Origin: Massilia sp. CF038
GTDB taxonomy: Bacteria; Pseudomonadota; Gammaproteobacteria; Burkholderiales; Burkholderiaceae_D
Direction: 5' to 3'
DNA length: 64,000 bases
Assembly (NCBI RefSeq): GCF_900129765.1
Contig: NZ_FQWU01000002.1
Span: 1,116,001-1,180,000 of the forward strand
Of this stretch, positions 38,675 through 47,875 are shown piece after piece. The translations under genes were made by a program, and so were the position numbers. Each line of letters starts with the position of its first letter. The stretch's first letter is position 1. Under the pieces are notes generated by a model. The model saw only the letters and a program-made list of their open reading frames with translations. It did not search any database and was not told where the DNA came from.

Positions 38675-39565
38675 TCAGAATCGGTAAGCCAGGCCAGTAT
38701 GCACGGTAAAGCCGGCAGCGCGCTGTACCAGCGGGCTGTGACGCGCGTCGCCCTTGAGCAGGGTCAGGCGCGCGCCGCTGGCCAGGACCCAGGCGGGCGA
38801 CAGCGACCAGTTCCAGCCGGCACCGAGCCAGGCGTCGCGCACGCCGCCCCGTGGCGCGTATGGGGCAAAGCCGCTGGCCAGTGCATCGTCGTCGTTGATG
38901 CCGAAAAAGCTGCGGTTGTGGGCGCCGTTGACCAGCGTCACACCGGCGCTCAGCGTCAGCCGATGGTGCGGCGCCAGTTCGATGGCCGTGCGCTGCACGC
39001 CCATGTTGGCGATCAAGCCATTGTGATCGTTGCCGGCGCCGTACAGCAAGGTGCTGACCAGGCGCACATCCGGGCTGAGATAGTAATTCAGGAAGACCCC
39101 ACCTTGCAGGCGCGGCTTGATTTCGGCCAGTCCGGCCAAAGGATTTGCGCTGAGGTCGGTTTCGGCCTCGGGCGCGATGCCACTGATCTGGCGCACGCCA
39201 AAGCCGTAGACGGTGTCGCCAATCGCGCCGGCGCTGCTGCCCACCCCGTCGGCACCATTGTTGACGCCGCCAGCGTCGCGGCCAGGATCAATCGCCAGCA
39301 AGGGGCCATACTCCCACGCGCGCTGCTTGGACAAGTGCATGCCGGCACTCATGCCGGAAATAAAAATACCCTGACTGGTTTCGAATTGCAGTAAGGGACG
39401 GGCCCGTACCCGACGCTCGCCTGCTCCCTGATATGCCTGTGCCGCGACCACGCCCACGCCGATGTATCGGTCAAAGCTACCGTCGGGCATGGGGTTGGTG
39501 GTGGGCGTCTGAGCCGCCGCAGCTGCGCTGGCACAGCTCAGAAAGAAGGCAAAAAACGTTTTCAT
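38675..39565 (-). CDS. MipA/OmpV family outer membrane protein
   Basis: A 296-residue outer-membrane protein. It has a signal peptide (MKTFFAFFLSCASAAAAA), then the family pattern YIGVGVVAAQAYQGAGERRVRARPLLQFETSQGIFISGM, repeated amphipathic strands, and a C-terminal GFTVHTGLAYRF ending in Phe as expected for a beta-barrel. MipA/OmpV proteins are scaffold or pore proteins often under two-component control. Its position between RstA-like and RstB-like genes makes it their likely target. Confidence 0.9.
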   Translation of the reverse strand: MKTFFAFFLSCASAAAAAQTPTTNPMPDGSFDRYIGVGVVAAQAYQGAGERRVRARPLLQFETSQGIFISGMSAGMHLSKQRAWEYGPLLAIDPGRDAGGVNNGADGVGSSAGAIGDTVYGFGVRQISGIAPEAETDLSANPLAGLAEIKPRLQGGVFLNYYLSPDVRLVSTLLYGAGNDHNGLIANMGVQRTAIELAPHHRLTLSAGVTLVNGAHNRSFFGINDDDALASGFAPYAPRGGVRDAWLGAGWNWSLSPAWVLASGARLTLLKGDARHSPLVQRAAGFTVHTGLAYRF

Positions 39566-39707
39566 CTGTATGGTCGGGAGTCAGGTTGGCAAGCATTTTA
39601 CCTTGCCGCCCTGACACCCCTATTCCAGCCGGGCCAATGCGACGAAAATAGCCGTCCGCGAGGGGCGCGCGACAGACTGAACGGCATAGGCCAGGCTTCC
39701 AGCGAAT

Positions 39708-39741
39708 AAAAAAAGCCCACGACACGCAAGCATCGGTGGGC
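39708..39741 (-). terminator. Intrinsic terminator in the mipA leader region
   Basis: Minus strand GCCCACCGA...TCGTGGGC followed by seven T. The stem has five and three base pairs with one bulged C. It lies 143 bases upstream of the mipA start and points the same way, with no gene before it to end. It may therefore be an attenuator in a long mipA leader or the end of a small RNA. Confidence 0.6.
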
Positions 39742-39921
39742 AAACGGAAACCGATACCTGCATCGTATGCGGCTCACATCATTTTTTCCTCCTCGCAATG
39801 TCGGCCAATTGTCGCGAATTTGTAATTCCCCCACGCCCATCTTTGCTCGCATACAATGCGACGCAGGAGGCTATATGGTTTTGGCAACAGGGCGCAGACG
39901 GCAGGCACAAGGCGGGACGGC
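39742..39921. other. Divergent regulatory region between mipA leader and rstB-like gene
   Basis: No gene supported. On the minus strand AGGAGGAAAAA stands directly before ATGATGTGA, a strong ribosome site leading to a two-codon frame. The plus strand should carry the promoter for the kinase gene. No confident -35/-10 pair. Confidence 0.4.
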
Positions 39922-41217
39922 ATGAACCGGATCTTTTTCCGCTTCTTCGTGCTGGTCATGCTGTCGATCACGGTGGCGACCTTTGTGGTGTATTTCGCCA
40001 TCAGCCGCCTGTTCGGCGACCCGCTGGACGATATTGCGCGGCGCCAGGCCGAAGCGCAGATCTTTCTGATCGAGCAATATGTCGACAAGGCCCCCACCGA
40101 TGAGTGGCTGGTGCGCCTGAACAAGGTGCGCGAGGTGTCGGACATTCATATCGACCTTATTCCGCTGGCCAATGCGTATGCCGGCCTGCCCGCCTCGCAG
40201 CACGACCGGCTCAAGCGCGGGGAAGTGGTGCTCGACGTGGCCAACAAGGCCTTCTTCCGCCGGGTGGATTTGTACGGCAACTATTACGTGGGCAGCGCCG
40301 ATGAAGTGATCCTGGCGCGCGACCTGCCCATCGACATTGGCCTGGCACTCAAAATGGAAGCGGTGCGGTACGTGATCGTGGCGCTGGCCCTGCTTATTCC
40401 CATTGCACTGTGGTCGCGCTCGCACTGGACCGGCCTGCAGCGCCTGGCCAGCGTGGCCGACCAGGTCGGCGCCGGCCAGCTGGCAGCGCGCGCCAACATG
40501 CCCAAGTCGGCCAGCATCTATCCCCTGGCCGAACGCATGAATCATATGGCGGGCAGAATTGAAAGCTTGCTGGAAGCCCAGCGCAATCTGCTTCATTCGG
40601 TGTCGCATGAATTGCGTACCCCGATCGCGCGCCTGGAATTCGCGCTGGAATTGCTGCGCGCAGCGGCCGCCGATCCGGCCCTGGAGCAGCGCATTGCAGC
40701 GATGGAAGGCGATCTGGCCGAGCTGAACGGCCTGGTCAACGAACTGCTGAGCATGACGCGGATGGAGAGTGGCCAGGCCCTGCGCACGGCCCCGCTCGAC
40801 CTGGCGCAAGCGCTGCAGCAATGTGCCGCTGCCTTGCCACCAGGGCCGTGCGCGGTGGCGCTGGACGTGCCGGCCGCGATCGGCACGGTCGAGGCCGATC
40901 AGCGCCTGCTGGCGCGCGCCATTGGCAATTTGCTGCGCAACGCGCAAAAATACGGGAACAAGGAAATTCGCTTGTCGGCGCGCCGTGCCGCGGCCCTGGA
41001 AATCATGGTGGACGATGATGGCCCGGGCATTCCGGAAGCCGAGCGGGCGCGCGTGTTTGAACCGTTCTACCGGCTCGACCGCAGCCGCGACCGCGCCACT
41101 GGCGGCTTTGGCCTGGGCTTGTCCATTGCCAGCAAGGCGATCGCCCTGCACCAGGGCTCGATCCGGATCGAAGCGTCGCCGCTGGGCGGCGCACGCTTCG
41201 TGATTACCTTACCTTGA
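39922..41217 (+). CDS. Sensor histidine kinase (RstB-like)
   Basis: A 431-residue inner-membrane kinase starting MNRIFFRFFVLVMLSITVATFVVYF (first membrane helix). A periplasmic region of about 120 residues, LKRGEVVLDVANKAFFRRVDLYG, resembles RstB. A second helix (YVIVALALLIPIALW), HAMP, HisKA (LLHSVSHELRTPIARLEF with the His acceptor), N box (AIGNLLRNAQKYGN) and G boxes (DDGPGIPEAE, GGFGLGLSIASKAI) follow. It probably phosphorylates the response regulator at 37270. Its end overlaps the converging small membrane protein gene by nine bases. Confidence 0.92.
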   Translation: MNRIFFRFFVLVMLSITVATFVVYFAISRLFGDPLDDIARRQAEAQIFLIEQYVDKAPTDEWLVRLNKVREVSDIHIDLIPLANAYAGLPASQHDRLKRGEVVLDVANKAFFRRVDLYGNYYVGSADEVILARDLPIDIGLALKMEAVRYVIVALALLIPIALWSRSHWTGLQRLASVADQVGAGQLAARANMPKSASIYPLAERMNHMAGRIESLLEAQRNLLHSVSHELRTPIARLEFALELLRAAAADPALEQRIAAMEGDLAELNGLVNELLSMTRMESGQALRTAPLDLAQALQQCAAALPPGPCAVALDVPAAIGTVEADQRLLARAIGNLLRNAQKYGNKEIRLSARRAAALEIMVDDDGPGIPEAERARVFEPFYRLDRSRDRATGGFGLGLSIASKAIALHQGSIRIEASPLGGARFVITLP

Positions 41218-41562
41218 TACCTTGCGCGGCGCCACCGGCGCCTTGGGCGGCGCTTCGGGCGACAAATGCGCCATGCCGTACCACAGGTGCTGCCACCAAT
41301 GGGGCCGCGACGATGCCACTTGCAGACAGACCAGGTCGACTTCACCCTTGAACACGGGGTCTTCGCACTGGCGCGTCATCAGCGCGTTGCGCTGATTTTC
41401 CGCGTTGATCAGGGAAATCGCCAGCCACAGCACCAGTCCGGCCAGCAAGACCACCAGCGTCCACGCCACTTGATTCACACGCGTGGTCTCGAACAGGTCG
41501 TCTTCCACCGGAAGCGACCCGTCGTAGATCTTCAGTAACTTGGCTTCTGCTTCTTCACTCAT
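41209..41562 (-). CDS. Small single-span membrane protein of unknown function
   Basis: A 117-residue protein: acidic N-terminus (SEEAEAKLLKIYDGSLPVEDD), one membrane helix (VAWTLVVLLAGLVLWLAISL), then a region with two cysteines (RQCEDPVFKGEVDLVCLQVASS) and a Pro-rich tail. It overlaps the dsbA stop by four bases, so it is translated after dsbA. With its cysteine pair it might be a DsbA substrate or partner, which is only a suggestion. Confidence 0.7.
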   Translation of the reverse strand: MSEEAEAKLLKIYDGSLPVEDDLFETTRVNQVAWTLVVLLAGLVLWLAISLINAENQRNALMTRQCEDPVFKGEVDLVCLQVASSRPHWWQHLWYGMAHLSPEAPPKAPVAPRKVSR

Positions 41563-42293
41563 TTCTTCACGGTCTTTGCAGTCTTGGCAGCAGGCGCGGC
41601 CGGCGCCGGGGCGGCCACGGGCGCTGCCGGTGCTTTTTCCTTGGCTGCCTTGGCGACCAGGAAATCAAGCGTGCTCATGGTCACGGCAACGGCTTGCTCG
41701 CCAATGGCCGGATTGGCCGCGCCCACAATGCTGGGCGAGGTCACGTATTTACCATCGACCACGAAGGTCGGCGTGCCGTTGATGCCGTACAAATTGACGA
41801 TCTTTGGCATCTGCTTCAGTTTAGTCAACACACCGAAGGAATTCCAGGCTTCGAGGAATTTGGCATTGTCCAGACCGCTGCTCTTCTTGACCCATTCCAG
41901 GATGGCATCGTCCTTGATCAGGCGCTGGCGCTCGACGTGCATGGCGCGGAACACCTTCGGGCTCACTTCGTCAGCCTTGCCCATCGCTTCGAGCGTGAGG
42001 AACAAATGGGTTTCCGGATCCGACGGCCCCTGGAACGGATAGGCAATGCGGCGGAAATGGATGTTGCTACCCTGTTTTTTGATCCAGGCAGCGGTATCGG
42101 ATTCGATCACGTAGCAATGCGGGCAATGATAGGCGAAAAACTCCAGTACTTCGACCTTGTTGCCGACGGCCTGGGTGGCCTGAGGCGCGGTCAGCGTGGT
42201 GTATTCAGCACCGTTTTTCGGTTCGGCAGGGCTGGCAAAGGCATTGGTGGCGATCAGCGCGGCGGCGGCGACAGCAAGACGGAGGAAACGCAT
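41559..42293 (-). CDS. dsbA: Thiol:disulfide interchange protein DsbA
   Basis: A 244-residue periplasmic oxidoreductase: signal peptide (RLAVAAAALIATNAFA), thioredoxin fold with active site FFAYHCPHCYVIE (CPHC as in DsbA), helical insert, and cis-Pro loop GINGTPTFVVDGKYV. It introduces disulfide bonds into exported proteins. The last 35 residues are an Ala/Pro/Lys-rich tail (AAPVAAPAPAAPAAK), longer than in E. coli DsbA. Downstream is a small membrane protein with a four-base overlap. Confidence 0.94.
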   Translation of the reverse strand: MRFLRLAVAAAALIATNAFASPAEPKNGAEYTTLTAPQATQAVGNKVEVLEFFAYHCPHCYVIESDTAAWIKKQGSNIHFRRIAYPFQGPSDPETHLFLTLEAMGKADEVSPKVFRAMHVERQRLIKDDAILEWVKKSSGLDNAKFLEAWNSFGVLTKLKQMPKIVNLYGINGTPTFVVDGKYVTSPSIVGAANPAIGEQAVAVTMSTLDFLVAKAAKEKAPAAPVAAPAPAAPAAKTAKTVKK

Positions 42294-42403
42294 ACTTATC
42301 CTTGTTGATTGGTTGAGCGAACGATCGCGAGATTACCACTTTTTTGCGGTCGACCATGGGCCAACCGCCCTTTTTTGCAATTGCTTACCCCTGTAACGCA
42401 GGG

Positions 42404-43282
42404 TTACGGGCGCCGTTGACGTGCCAGTTCCAGTTTTTCGCATAATTCGGCGGCGCCATCGACCATGCGCGGGCCTGCCCGCGCCAGCAAGCCGCCCGAG
42501 AGCGAAAACAGGTTGCCGCGCCGGACCGCGAGCATGCTTTTATAGGGTTTCCAGATCTGCAAGCCACTGCCTGCCAGCTCGTCGCCGGCGCCGCCAAAGA
42601 TGGCTTCGGGGTCGGCACCAATGACCGCTTCCACGCTCACTTCGGGCGCCTTGACCGGCAAACTGGCAAACACATTCTCGCCACCACACAGGCGCACTGC
42701 GTCGCTGACGATCTGCTTGCCGTTCAGGGTGTACAGCGGCTTGTCCCAGATCTGGTAAAACATGCGCACCGGTGGCCGCTTGCCATAGCGCGCGGCCAGC
42801 GCCGCCACCTTGGCCCGAAACACGCCTGCCGCGGGGCGCGCCACCGCTTCTGTGCCCATCAGTTGACCCAGCCGTTCGACGCTGCTGGCGATTTGCTCCA
42901 TCTGCTGCGGTTCGCTGTAGAACATGGGAATGCCCAGCTGGCGCAACTGCTCCAGCTGGCGCGCCGTATTCCCGCTTTGCCAGACCACCAGCAGATCGGG
43001 TTTGAGCGCGGCCAGACGTTCCATGTCGAGCGACGCGTTGCTGCCCACCTGGGCAATCTGCCTGGCTGCTTCGGGATAGTCGCTGTAGTTCATCACCCCC
43101 ACCACGCGCGCGCCGCCCCCAGCGGCAAACAGCAGCTCCGTCACATGGGGCGACATCGAGATGATGCGCTGCGCCGGCTGCGCCAGCGTGACCTTGTTGC
43201 CGCTGTCATCGAGCACGCTGATGGCAGCCAGCGCTGGCGTGCCCGCCAGTGCCAGCAGCAGGCTTGCAAGTTGGCGCCACAT
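42404..43282 (-). CDS. btuF: Periplasmic cobalamin-binding protein (BtuF-like)
   Basis: A 292-residue class III solute-binding protein. The ATG at 43282 was chosen because it follows the btuB stop by two bases and gives a signal peptide (MWRQLASLLLALAGTPALA). It has RIISMSPHVTELLFAAGGGARVVGVMNYSDYPEAA, KPDLLVVWQSGNT and the long connecting helix region AGVFRAKVAALAARYGKR. It delivers vitamin B12 from the outer-membrane receptor to an ABC permease, which is not in this window. Control by the upstream riboswitch through co-transcription with btuB is likely. Confidence 0.9.
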   Translation of the reverse strand: MWRQLASLLLALAGTPALAAISVLDDSGNKVTLAQPAQRIISMSPHVTELLFAAGGGARVVGVMNYSDYPEAARQIAQVGSNASLDMERLAALKPDLLVVWQSGNTARQLEQLRQLGIPMFYSEPQQMEQIASSVERLGQLMGTEAVARPAAGVFRAKVAALAARYGKRPPVRMFYQIWDKPLYTLNGKQIVSDAVRLCGGENVFASLPVKAPEVSVEAVIGADPEAIFGGAGDELAGSGLQIWKPYKSMLAVRRGNLFSLSGGLLARAGPRMVDGAAELCEKLELARQRRP

Positions 43283-43284
43283 GA

Positions 43285-45252
43285 TCAGAACGCGTAGCGC
43301 ACCGACGCCTTGATCTGGCGTCCGTCGCTCGGGTAGATCGCGCTGTTGCAGGCAAACGCGTTGCTGGTGTACTGGCGGTTGGCCAGGTTCTGGCCCGCCA
43401 CGGCAAACTCCCACGCGCCCAGTTGGCGCGCATAGCGCGCGTCCAGCGTGGTGTAGGCGGCAATCGGCGTGGTGCAGCTGTTGGCAAAGTCGCCGCCGTC
43501 ACGCTGCCGGTCGACCCACTGGACGCCCACATCGGCGCTGTGGCCGGACCCGGGCAGCCATGACAGGCGCAGGGTGGCCACGTTTTTCGGTACCAGCACC
43601 ATGCTGCGGCCATCGTTCGGGCCCGCGGTAAAGCGCGCGTTCACGTGCTGCAGGTGGGCGCTCAGACGCACACTGTTGTCCAGCTGTGCGTGGCCATCGA
43701 GTTCAAGGCCGCGCCGTTCGGTCGGGTCCAGATTGGTGTTGGCGCCAAAGCCGTCGATGGTCGGGTCGTAGAAAATTTCGTCGTTCAGCGCATGGCGGAA
43801 GACGCGCGCGCTCAGGCCCAGCGTCGTGTCGCCCAGGACCGCGCCCAGTTCCAGGTCGCGCGAGGTCTGGATCTTGAGCACGGCCAGGCTGGCGCGATAG
43901 CCGTTTTCATCGGCATTGGGCACCCGGAAGCTCTGGCCCGTCTTCAGGAACAAATTGACCTTGGGCGCAACATCCACACTGCCCTGCAGTTCCCAGGCGT
44001 TTTGCGACTGCCTGCTGCCAGGCTGCTCGAATCCCAAGGCGTCGTGGACCTCCTTATCAATGCGCTCGTGGCGCACACCGGCGGCCAGGCGCGTGTTCCG
44101 CGCGGCGGGGAACTTCAGTTCGTCGCGCAGATAAATGGCACGCGACTTTTGCCGCACCTGGGAGCCGCTGCCAAACACGGTGGTGGTGATGCGGTCCCAG
44201 CGACCCAGGTCGACTCCGGCCACCAGCTCGTTGAGCACACCGCCCATCTCGGCCAGGTGGCGCAGACGCGGCGAAAACTGGTCTTGCTCACTGGTGTAGC
44301 GCAGCAGCGAGCCAATGTCGGAAAAGAAGTAGGTCGACTCCGTCACCTTGCGCCGGTGGGCCAGTTCGGCCGCCAGATCAAAGGCGCCGACCCGCTGCTC
44401 GACAAAGGCGCTGACCCGGTCCGAGCGCAGTGCGCCCACATCCTTCGGTGTACTGGCCTGGCGCGGATCGGCAGCGAACTGCTCGCCTGTCAGCGAACCA
44501 GCAAGCTGGGCATCCTGGCGCGCGCTGTCGACCCGCACGCCAGCCCGGCCAAGATCGCTGTAGCGCCACACGGCGCCGCCGCTGAAGGTGGTCTGGTCGA
44601 AATCGCTGTGCGCGCGGTAGTTGTCGGTGCGTTGACGGCCAAACGCGGCGTCCAGGGCGAGCGCGCCAAATGCGCGCGCCAGCGAGGCGCGGACGTCGGC
44701 CAGCCCGAACTGCCCTGCTTCGGCCCGCAGGCTGCCGTGCAGCTCGGCGCTGGCGGCGCGTTTGGTGATGATCTGGATCACACCGCCGGTGGCCCCGTCG
44801 CCATACAGCACGCTGGCGCCGCCGCGCACGATTTCGATACGTTCGATCGTATCGATCGGGATGGTGGACAAGATGGTGCTGCCCAAGTCATTTTCGGACA
44901 AACGCACGCCGTCGACCATCAGCACCATGTTCTGGCCACTGTTGGCGCCAAAGCCGCGCAGATCAAGCGCAAATTCGGGCGAACCATCCAGCCCCTGGCG
45001 GCCATACACGCCACCGATCTTGCGAATGGCCTGGTTCACATCGGCCACGCCCGCATTGCGGATCTCGGCCGCGCTGATGACGATGGCACCGACTGGCGCC
45101 AGCGCAGGATCGCTGGCGAAGCGGGCCCCCGTGATGGTCACTTCGGGCAGGACCTGTTCGTCGGCCTGGGCCGTGATGGCGCACAAGGACAGGCAGGCAG
45201 CTACGGCGAGCGGCTTGAGCGCGGGGGCGCGGCGGATAAGGGAATGCGTCAT
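43285..45252 (-). CDS. btuB: TonB-dependent cobalamin receptor (BtuB-like)
   Basis: A 655-residue outer-membrane receptor. It has a signal peptide, a plug domain with VADVNQAIRKIGGVYGRQGL, DLRGFGANSGQNMVLMVDGVRL and RIEIVRGGASVLYGDGATGGVIQIIT, then a beta-barrel ending SVRYAF. Identification as a B12 receptor rests on the cobalamin riboswitch just upstream and on the btuF gene directly downstream. Uptake is powered by TonB-ExbB-ExbD; an ExbB/ExbD pair lies at 28.8-29.9 kb, though dedicated partners may exist elsewhere. Confidence 0.93.
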   Translation of the reverse strand: MTHSLIRRAPALKPLAVAACLSLCAITAQADEQVLPEVTITGARFASDPALAPVGAIVISAAEIRNAGVADVNQAIRKIGGVYGRQGLDGSPEFALDLRGFGANSGQNMVLMVDGVRLSENDLGSTILSTIPIDTIERIEIVRGGASVLYGDGATGGVIQIITKRAASAELHGSLRAEAGQFGLADVRASLARAFGALALDAAFGRQRTDNYRAHSDFDQTTFSGGAVWRYSDLGRAGVRVDSARQDAQLAGSLTGEQFAADPRQASTPKDVGALRSDRVSAFVEQRVGAFDLAAELAHRRKVTESTYFFSDIGSLLRYTSEQDQFSPRLRHLAEMGGVLNELVAGVDLGRWDRITTTVFGSGSQVRQKSRAIYLRDELKFPAARNTRLAAGVRHERIDKEVHDALGFEQPGSRQSQNAWELQGSVDVAPKVNLFLKTGQSFRVPNADENGYRASLAVLKIQTSRDLELGAVLGDTTLGLSARVFRHALNDEIFYDPTIDGFGANTNLDPTERRGLELDGHAQLDNSVRLSAHLQHVNARFTAGPNDGRSMVLVPKNVATLRLSWLPGSGHSADVGVQWVDRQRDGGDFANSCTTPIAAYTTLDARYARQLGAWEFAVAGQNLANRQYTSNAFACNSAIYPSDGRQIKASVRYAF

Positions 45253-45275
45253 TGGACTCTTTACATGGATCTGGC

Positions 45276-45303
45276 ACCGGGCCGGCGTCCCCGCAAGCCC
45301 GGT
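45276..45303 (-). promoter_or_regulatory. Hairpin between riboswitch and btuB start
   Basis: ACCGGGC and GCCCGGT form a perfect seven-base stem 24 bases before the btuB ATG. It lacks a T-run, so it is more likely part of the riboswitch expression platform (translation control) than a terminator. Confidence 0.4.
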
Positions 45304-45339
45304 TCAACGGAAGGCGTGCCAGTGCGGGCCGCTTCCACC

Positions 45340-45515
45340 TGCTTTGGCCGGTATCCGGGCTGGCAGGACAAACCATCTCACCTTCCTGCGCCATGCACAG
45401 TGGTCTGGAGAAGGCCGGCCGCCTGACCAGGCGGCGCCTGCGTACCGTTGCGGGGGCAGCACACAAAGTGTTTCCCGTTTAACTGCCGGCGTGATCACGC
45501 CAGCGGGCACCAAAA
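45340..45515 (-). promoter_or_regulatory. Cobalamin (B12) riboswitch
   Basis: On the minus strand the leader has the ordered B12 elements AAACGGGAA (45482-45474), GTGCTGCCCCCGCAACGGTA (45463-45444), ACCACTGTG, AGGAAGGTGAG and AGCCCGGATACCGGCC (45361-45346). These are the conserved boxes of the class including the btuB leader. Binding of adenosylcobalamin should turn down btuB and btuF. A perfect 14-bp palindrome GGCGTGATCACGCC (45488-45501) lies at its 5' side. Confidence 0.92.
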
Positions 45516-45664
45516 CGCGGTCATTATAAGCCTGCCATCCCGTGCCCACCACGGCCAGAGGCGATTTCAGGCGCCGCTTCGGCTGTCCTGTCGCATTTAT
45601 TGGCTTTTTACCACCCTTGCCGATATAGTACTTCGCACCCAAACATCGCCTTCAGGAGTCACGC

Positions 45665-47875
45665 ATGGCCATGAGCCGCACCCGTTCCATCCTTGCCACT
45701 GCGCTGGCCGCGCTGCTGGCCGCAGGCGCCGCCTTTCACGCCCACATTCACGCCCAGGTGACGATTGTGCCGGTACCCCTGCCGGCGATCGACGGCGGCA
45801 TTCCCCTGGCCCGCGCCGACGCCGGCGCCGTGCACGTGCCCAGCGCCGCTGGCGCGTGGGGCGGTGCCCGCACCGGGCTGGAAGCGACCCTGTCGGACCG
45901 GGTCGTCAACTACGACATCGATGCCACGCTCGACCCGGTCAAGCATACCGTCAGCGGCCGCCAGAAGCTCACCTGGCGCAACCGCAGCGACGTGGCGGCG
46001 CGCAGCGTCTACGTGCATATGTACATGAACGCCTTCGAAGGACGTGGCAGCACGTTTTATACCGAGGGGCGCAACAGCAGCTCGGGCTTTCGCGGCGACG
46101 GCGAGCAACGCGACGGCGAGTGGGGCCATATTGCGCTACGCAGCGTGACCCAGGGCGGCGTCAAGGTAGGCACTGCGTTTGTCCAGCCCGACAACGGTCC
46201 CGCCACCGACCATACCGTCATGCGTTTTGATCTGCCGGCGCCGGTGGCCGCTGGCGCCTCGACCACGCTGGACATTGACTTTGTCACCCAGCTGCCACGC
46301 CTGGTGGCGCGCACCGGTTACTTTGGCAGTTTCCACCTGGTGGCCCAGTGGTTTCCAAAAATCGCCGTGCTCGAACTGGCCGGAGAACGGGGCGCGACGG
46401 CGCCGCGCTGGAACGCGCACGAATTCCATCAGCAGGCCGAGTTCTACGCCGACTTTGGCAACTTCGATGTGCGCCTGACTGTGCCCAAGGGCTACGTGGT
46501 GGGCGCCACTGGTGAAGCCCAGGGCGCCCCGCTGGAAAAAGACGGGATGCTGACCCACCACTATGTGCAGGGCGATGTCCACGATTTTGCCTGGACTGCC
46601 GACAATCGCACAGCACCACCACTGAAGGACAGCTGGACCGGTGCGGGCAGTCCACCAGTGGCTATTTCAGTGTTGTACCCGCCCGATATGGCTGCCAGCG
46701 CGGCGCCTGCCCTCAAGGCCGCGAAGGACTCGCTCAGCTATTTTTCGAACACGCTCGGCCCCTATCCGTACAAGACGCTCACGGTGGTGATCCCGCCACA
46801 CAATGCGGGCGAGGCGGCCGGCATGGAATACCCGACCTTCTTTACCAGTATCGGTCTGGAGCGGGTCGAGCCAGATACGGTCGAGGCCTTTGAACTGCGC
46901 ATGACCACCATCCACGAATTTGGCCACGGTTATTTCTACGGCATCCTGGCTTCGAATGAATTCGAGGAACCGCTGCTCGACGAAGGCTTGAACGAGTACT
47001 GGAACCACCGCATGCTGCGCGCGCTGAACGAGAACGTGTACCTTGGCACACCGCTTCTGAAGACGATCGGCTTTAACCCGAGGGTCAATGGTTTTGACGG
47101 CGAGCGCGCAGGTTCGCCGCGCGAAGAACCAGCCGATCCGCTCGGCGCCAATGCGTGGGACCGGCTGCAGGGGATTGGCCCGGTGTATGCGCGCGGCGCC
47201 ACCGTCATGCGTGACCTGGAACAGCGCATCGGCACCGAGGCGACTGAACGCGCCTTCAAGGAATACTACAAGCGCTGGAAGTTCCGCCACCCCAGCGTTG
47301 CCGACCTGCGCGAAACGCTGGCCGAAGTGAGCGGGCGCCGCGCCGACGTGGAAGCCGTGTTCGCCCAGCAGGTCTACGCCACGGGCAAGGTGGATGACCG
47401 GGTGGATGCGTTTTCAAGCACCGAAGTACTGCCGCAAGCGGGCTCGCACGAAGTCAAAGGCAGCTGGATTGAAGAAAACAGTGACAAGCTCGAGGCGCGC
47501 ATTGAGCGCGAACGCGAGGCCTGGTCCAAAGCCAACCCAAAAGCAGCCAAGGGCAGCGGCCCCTATGCCTTCCGCACCAGCGTCACGCTGCGCCGGCGCG
47601 GCGTGGCGGTGCCGCAGACGGTGCTGGTCAAGTTTGCCGATGGCAGTACCGAAACGGCCACCTGGGACGACCAGGCGCGCTGGAAGCGCCTGGTCTGGGT
47701 CAAGCCTGTCAAGGCCGTGTCGGTCGAGCTGGACCCGCAGCGCCGCCACTACCTTGACGTCAACAAGCTCGATGACAGCCGCACGCTGGAAGCGGACGGC
47801 AGCGCCTCGCGCCGCTGGACCGGCGACTTCAGCGCCGTCGTCACTTTCCTACTTTCCCTGATTGCTTCGGTATGA
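45665..47875 (+). CDS. M1 family metallopeptidase
   Basis: A 736-residue exported peptidase. AGGAG precedes the ATG; the signal peptide is SILATALAALLAAGAAFHAHIHA. An N-terminal beta domain (YDIDATLDPVKHTVSGRQKLTWRN) is followed by the gluzincin domain: exopeptidase loop GEAAGMEYPTFF, zinc motif HEFGHGYFYG and third ligand Glu in LLDEGLNEYW. It is larger than minimal M1 domains and probably periplasmic. The last residues (VVTFLLSLIASV) are hydrophobic, perhaps a C-terminal anchor. The next gene starts inside its stop (ATGATG), so they are coupled. Confidence 0.9.
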   Translation: MAMSRTRSILATALAALLAAGAAFHAHIHAQVTIVPVPLPAIDGGIPLARADAGAVHVPSAAGAWGGARTGLEATLSDRVVNYDIDATLDPVKHTVSGRQKLTWRNRSDVAARSVYVHMYMNAFEGRGSTFYTEGRNSSSGFRGDGEQRDGEWGHIALRSVTQGGVKVGTAFVQPDNGPATDHTVMRFDLPAPVAAGASTTLDIDFVTQLPRLVARTGYFGSFHLVAQWFPKIAVLELAGERGATAPRWNAHEFHQQAEFYADFGNFDVRLTVPKGYVVGATGEAQGAPLEKDGMLTHHYVQGDVHDFAWTADNRTAPPLKDSWTGAGSPPVAISVLYPPDMAASAAPALKAAKDSLSYFSNTLGPYPYKTLTVVIPPHNAGEAAGMEYPTFFTSIGLERVEPDTVEAFELRMTTIHEFGHGYFYGILASNEFEEPLLDEGLNEYWNHRMLRALNENVYLGTPLLKTIGFNPRVNGFDGERAGSPREEPADPLGANAWDRLQGIGPVYARGATVMRDLEQRIGTEATERAFKEYYKRWKFRHPSVADLRETLAEVSGRRADVEAVFAQQVYATGKVDDRVDAFSSTEVLPQAGSHEVKGSWIEENSDKLEARIEREREAWSKANPKAAKGSGPYAFRTSVTLRRRGVAVPQTVLVKFADGSTETATWDDQARWKRLVWVKPVKAVSVELDPQRRHYLDVNKLDDSRTLEADGSASRRWTGDFSAVVTFLLSLIASV

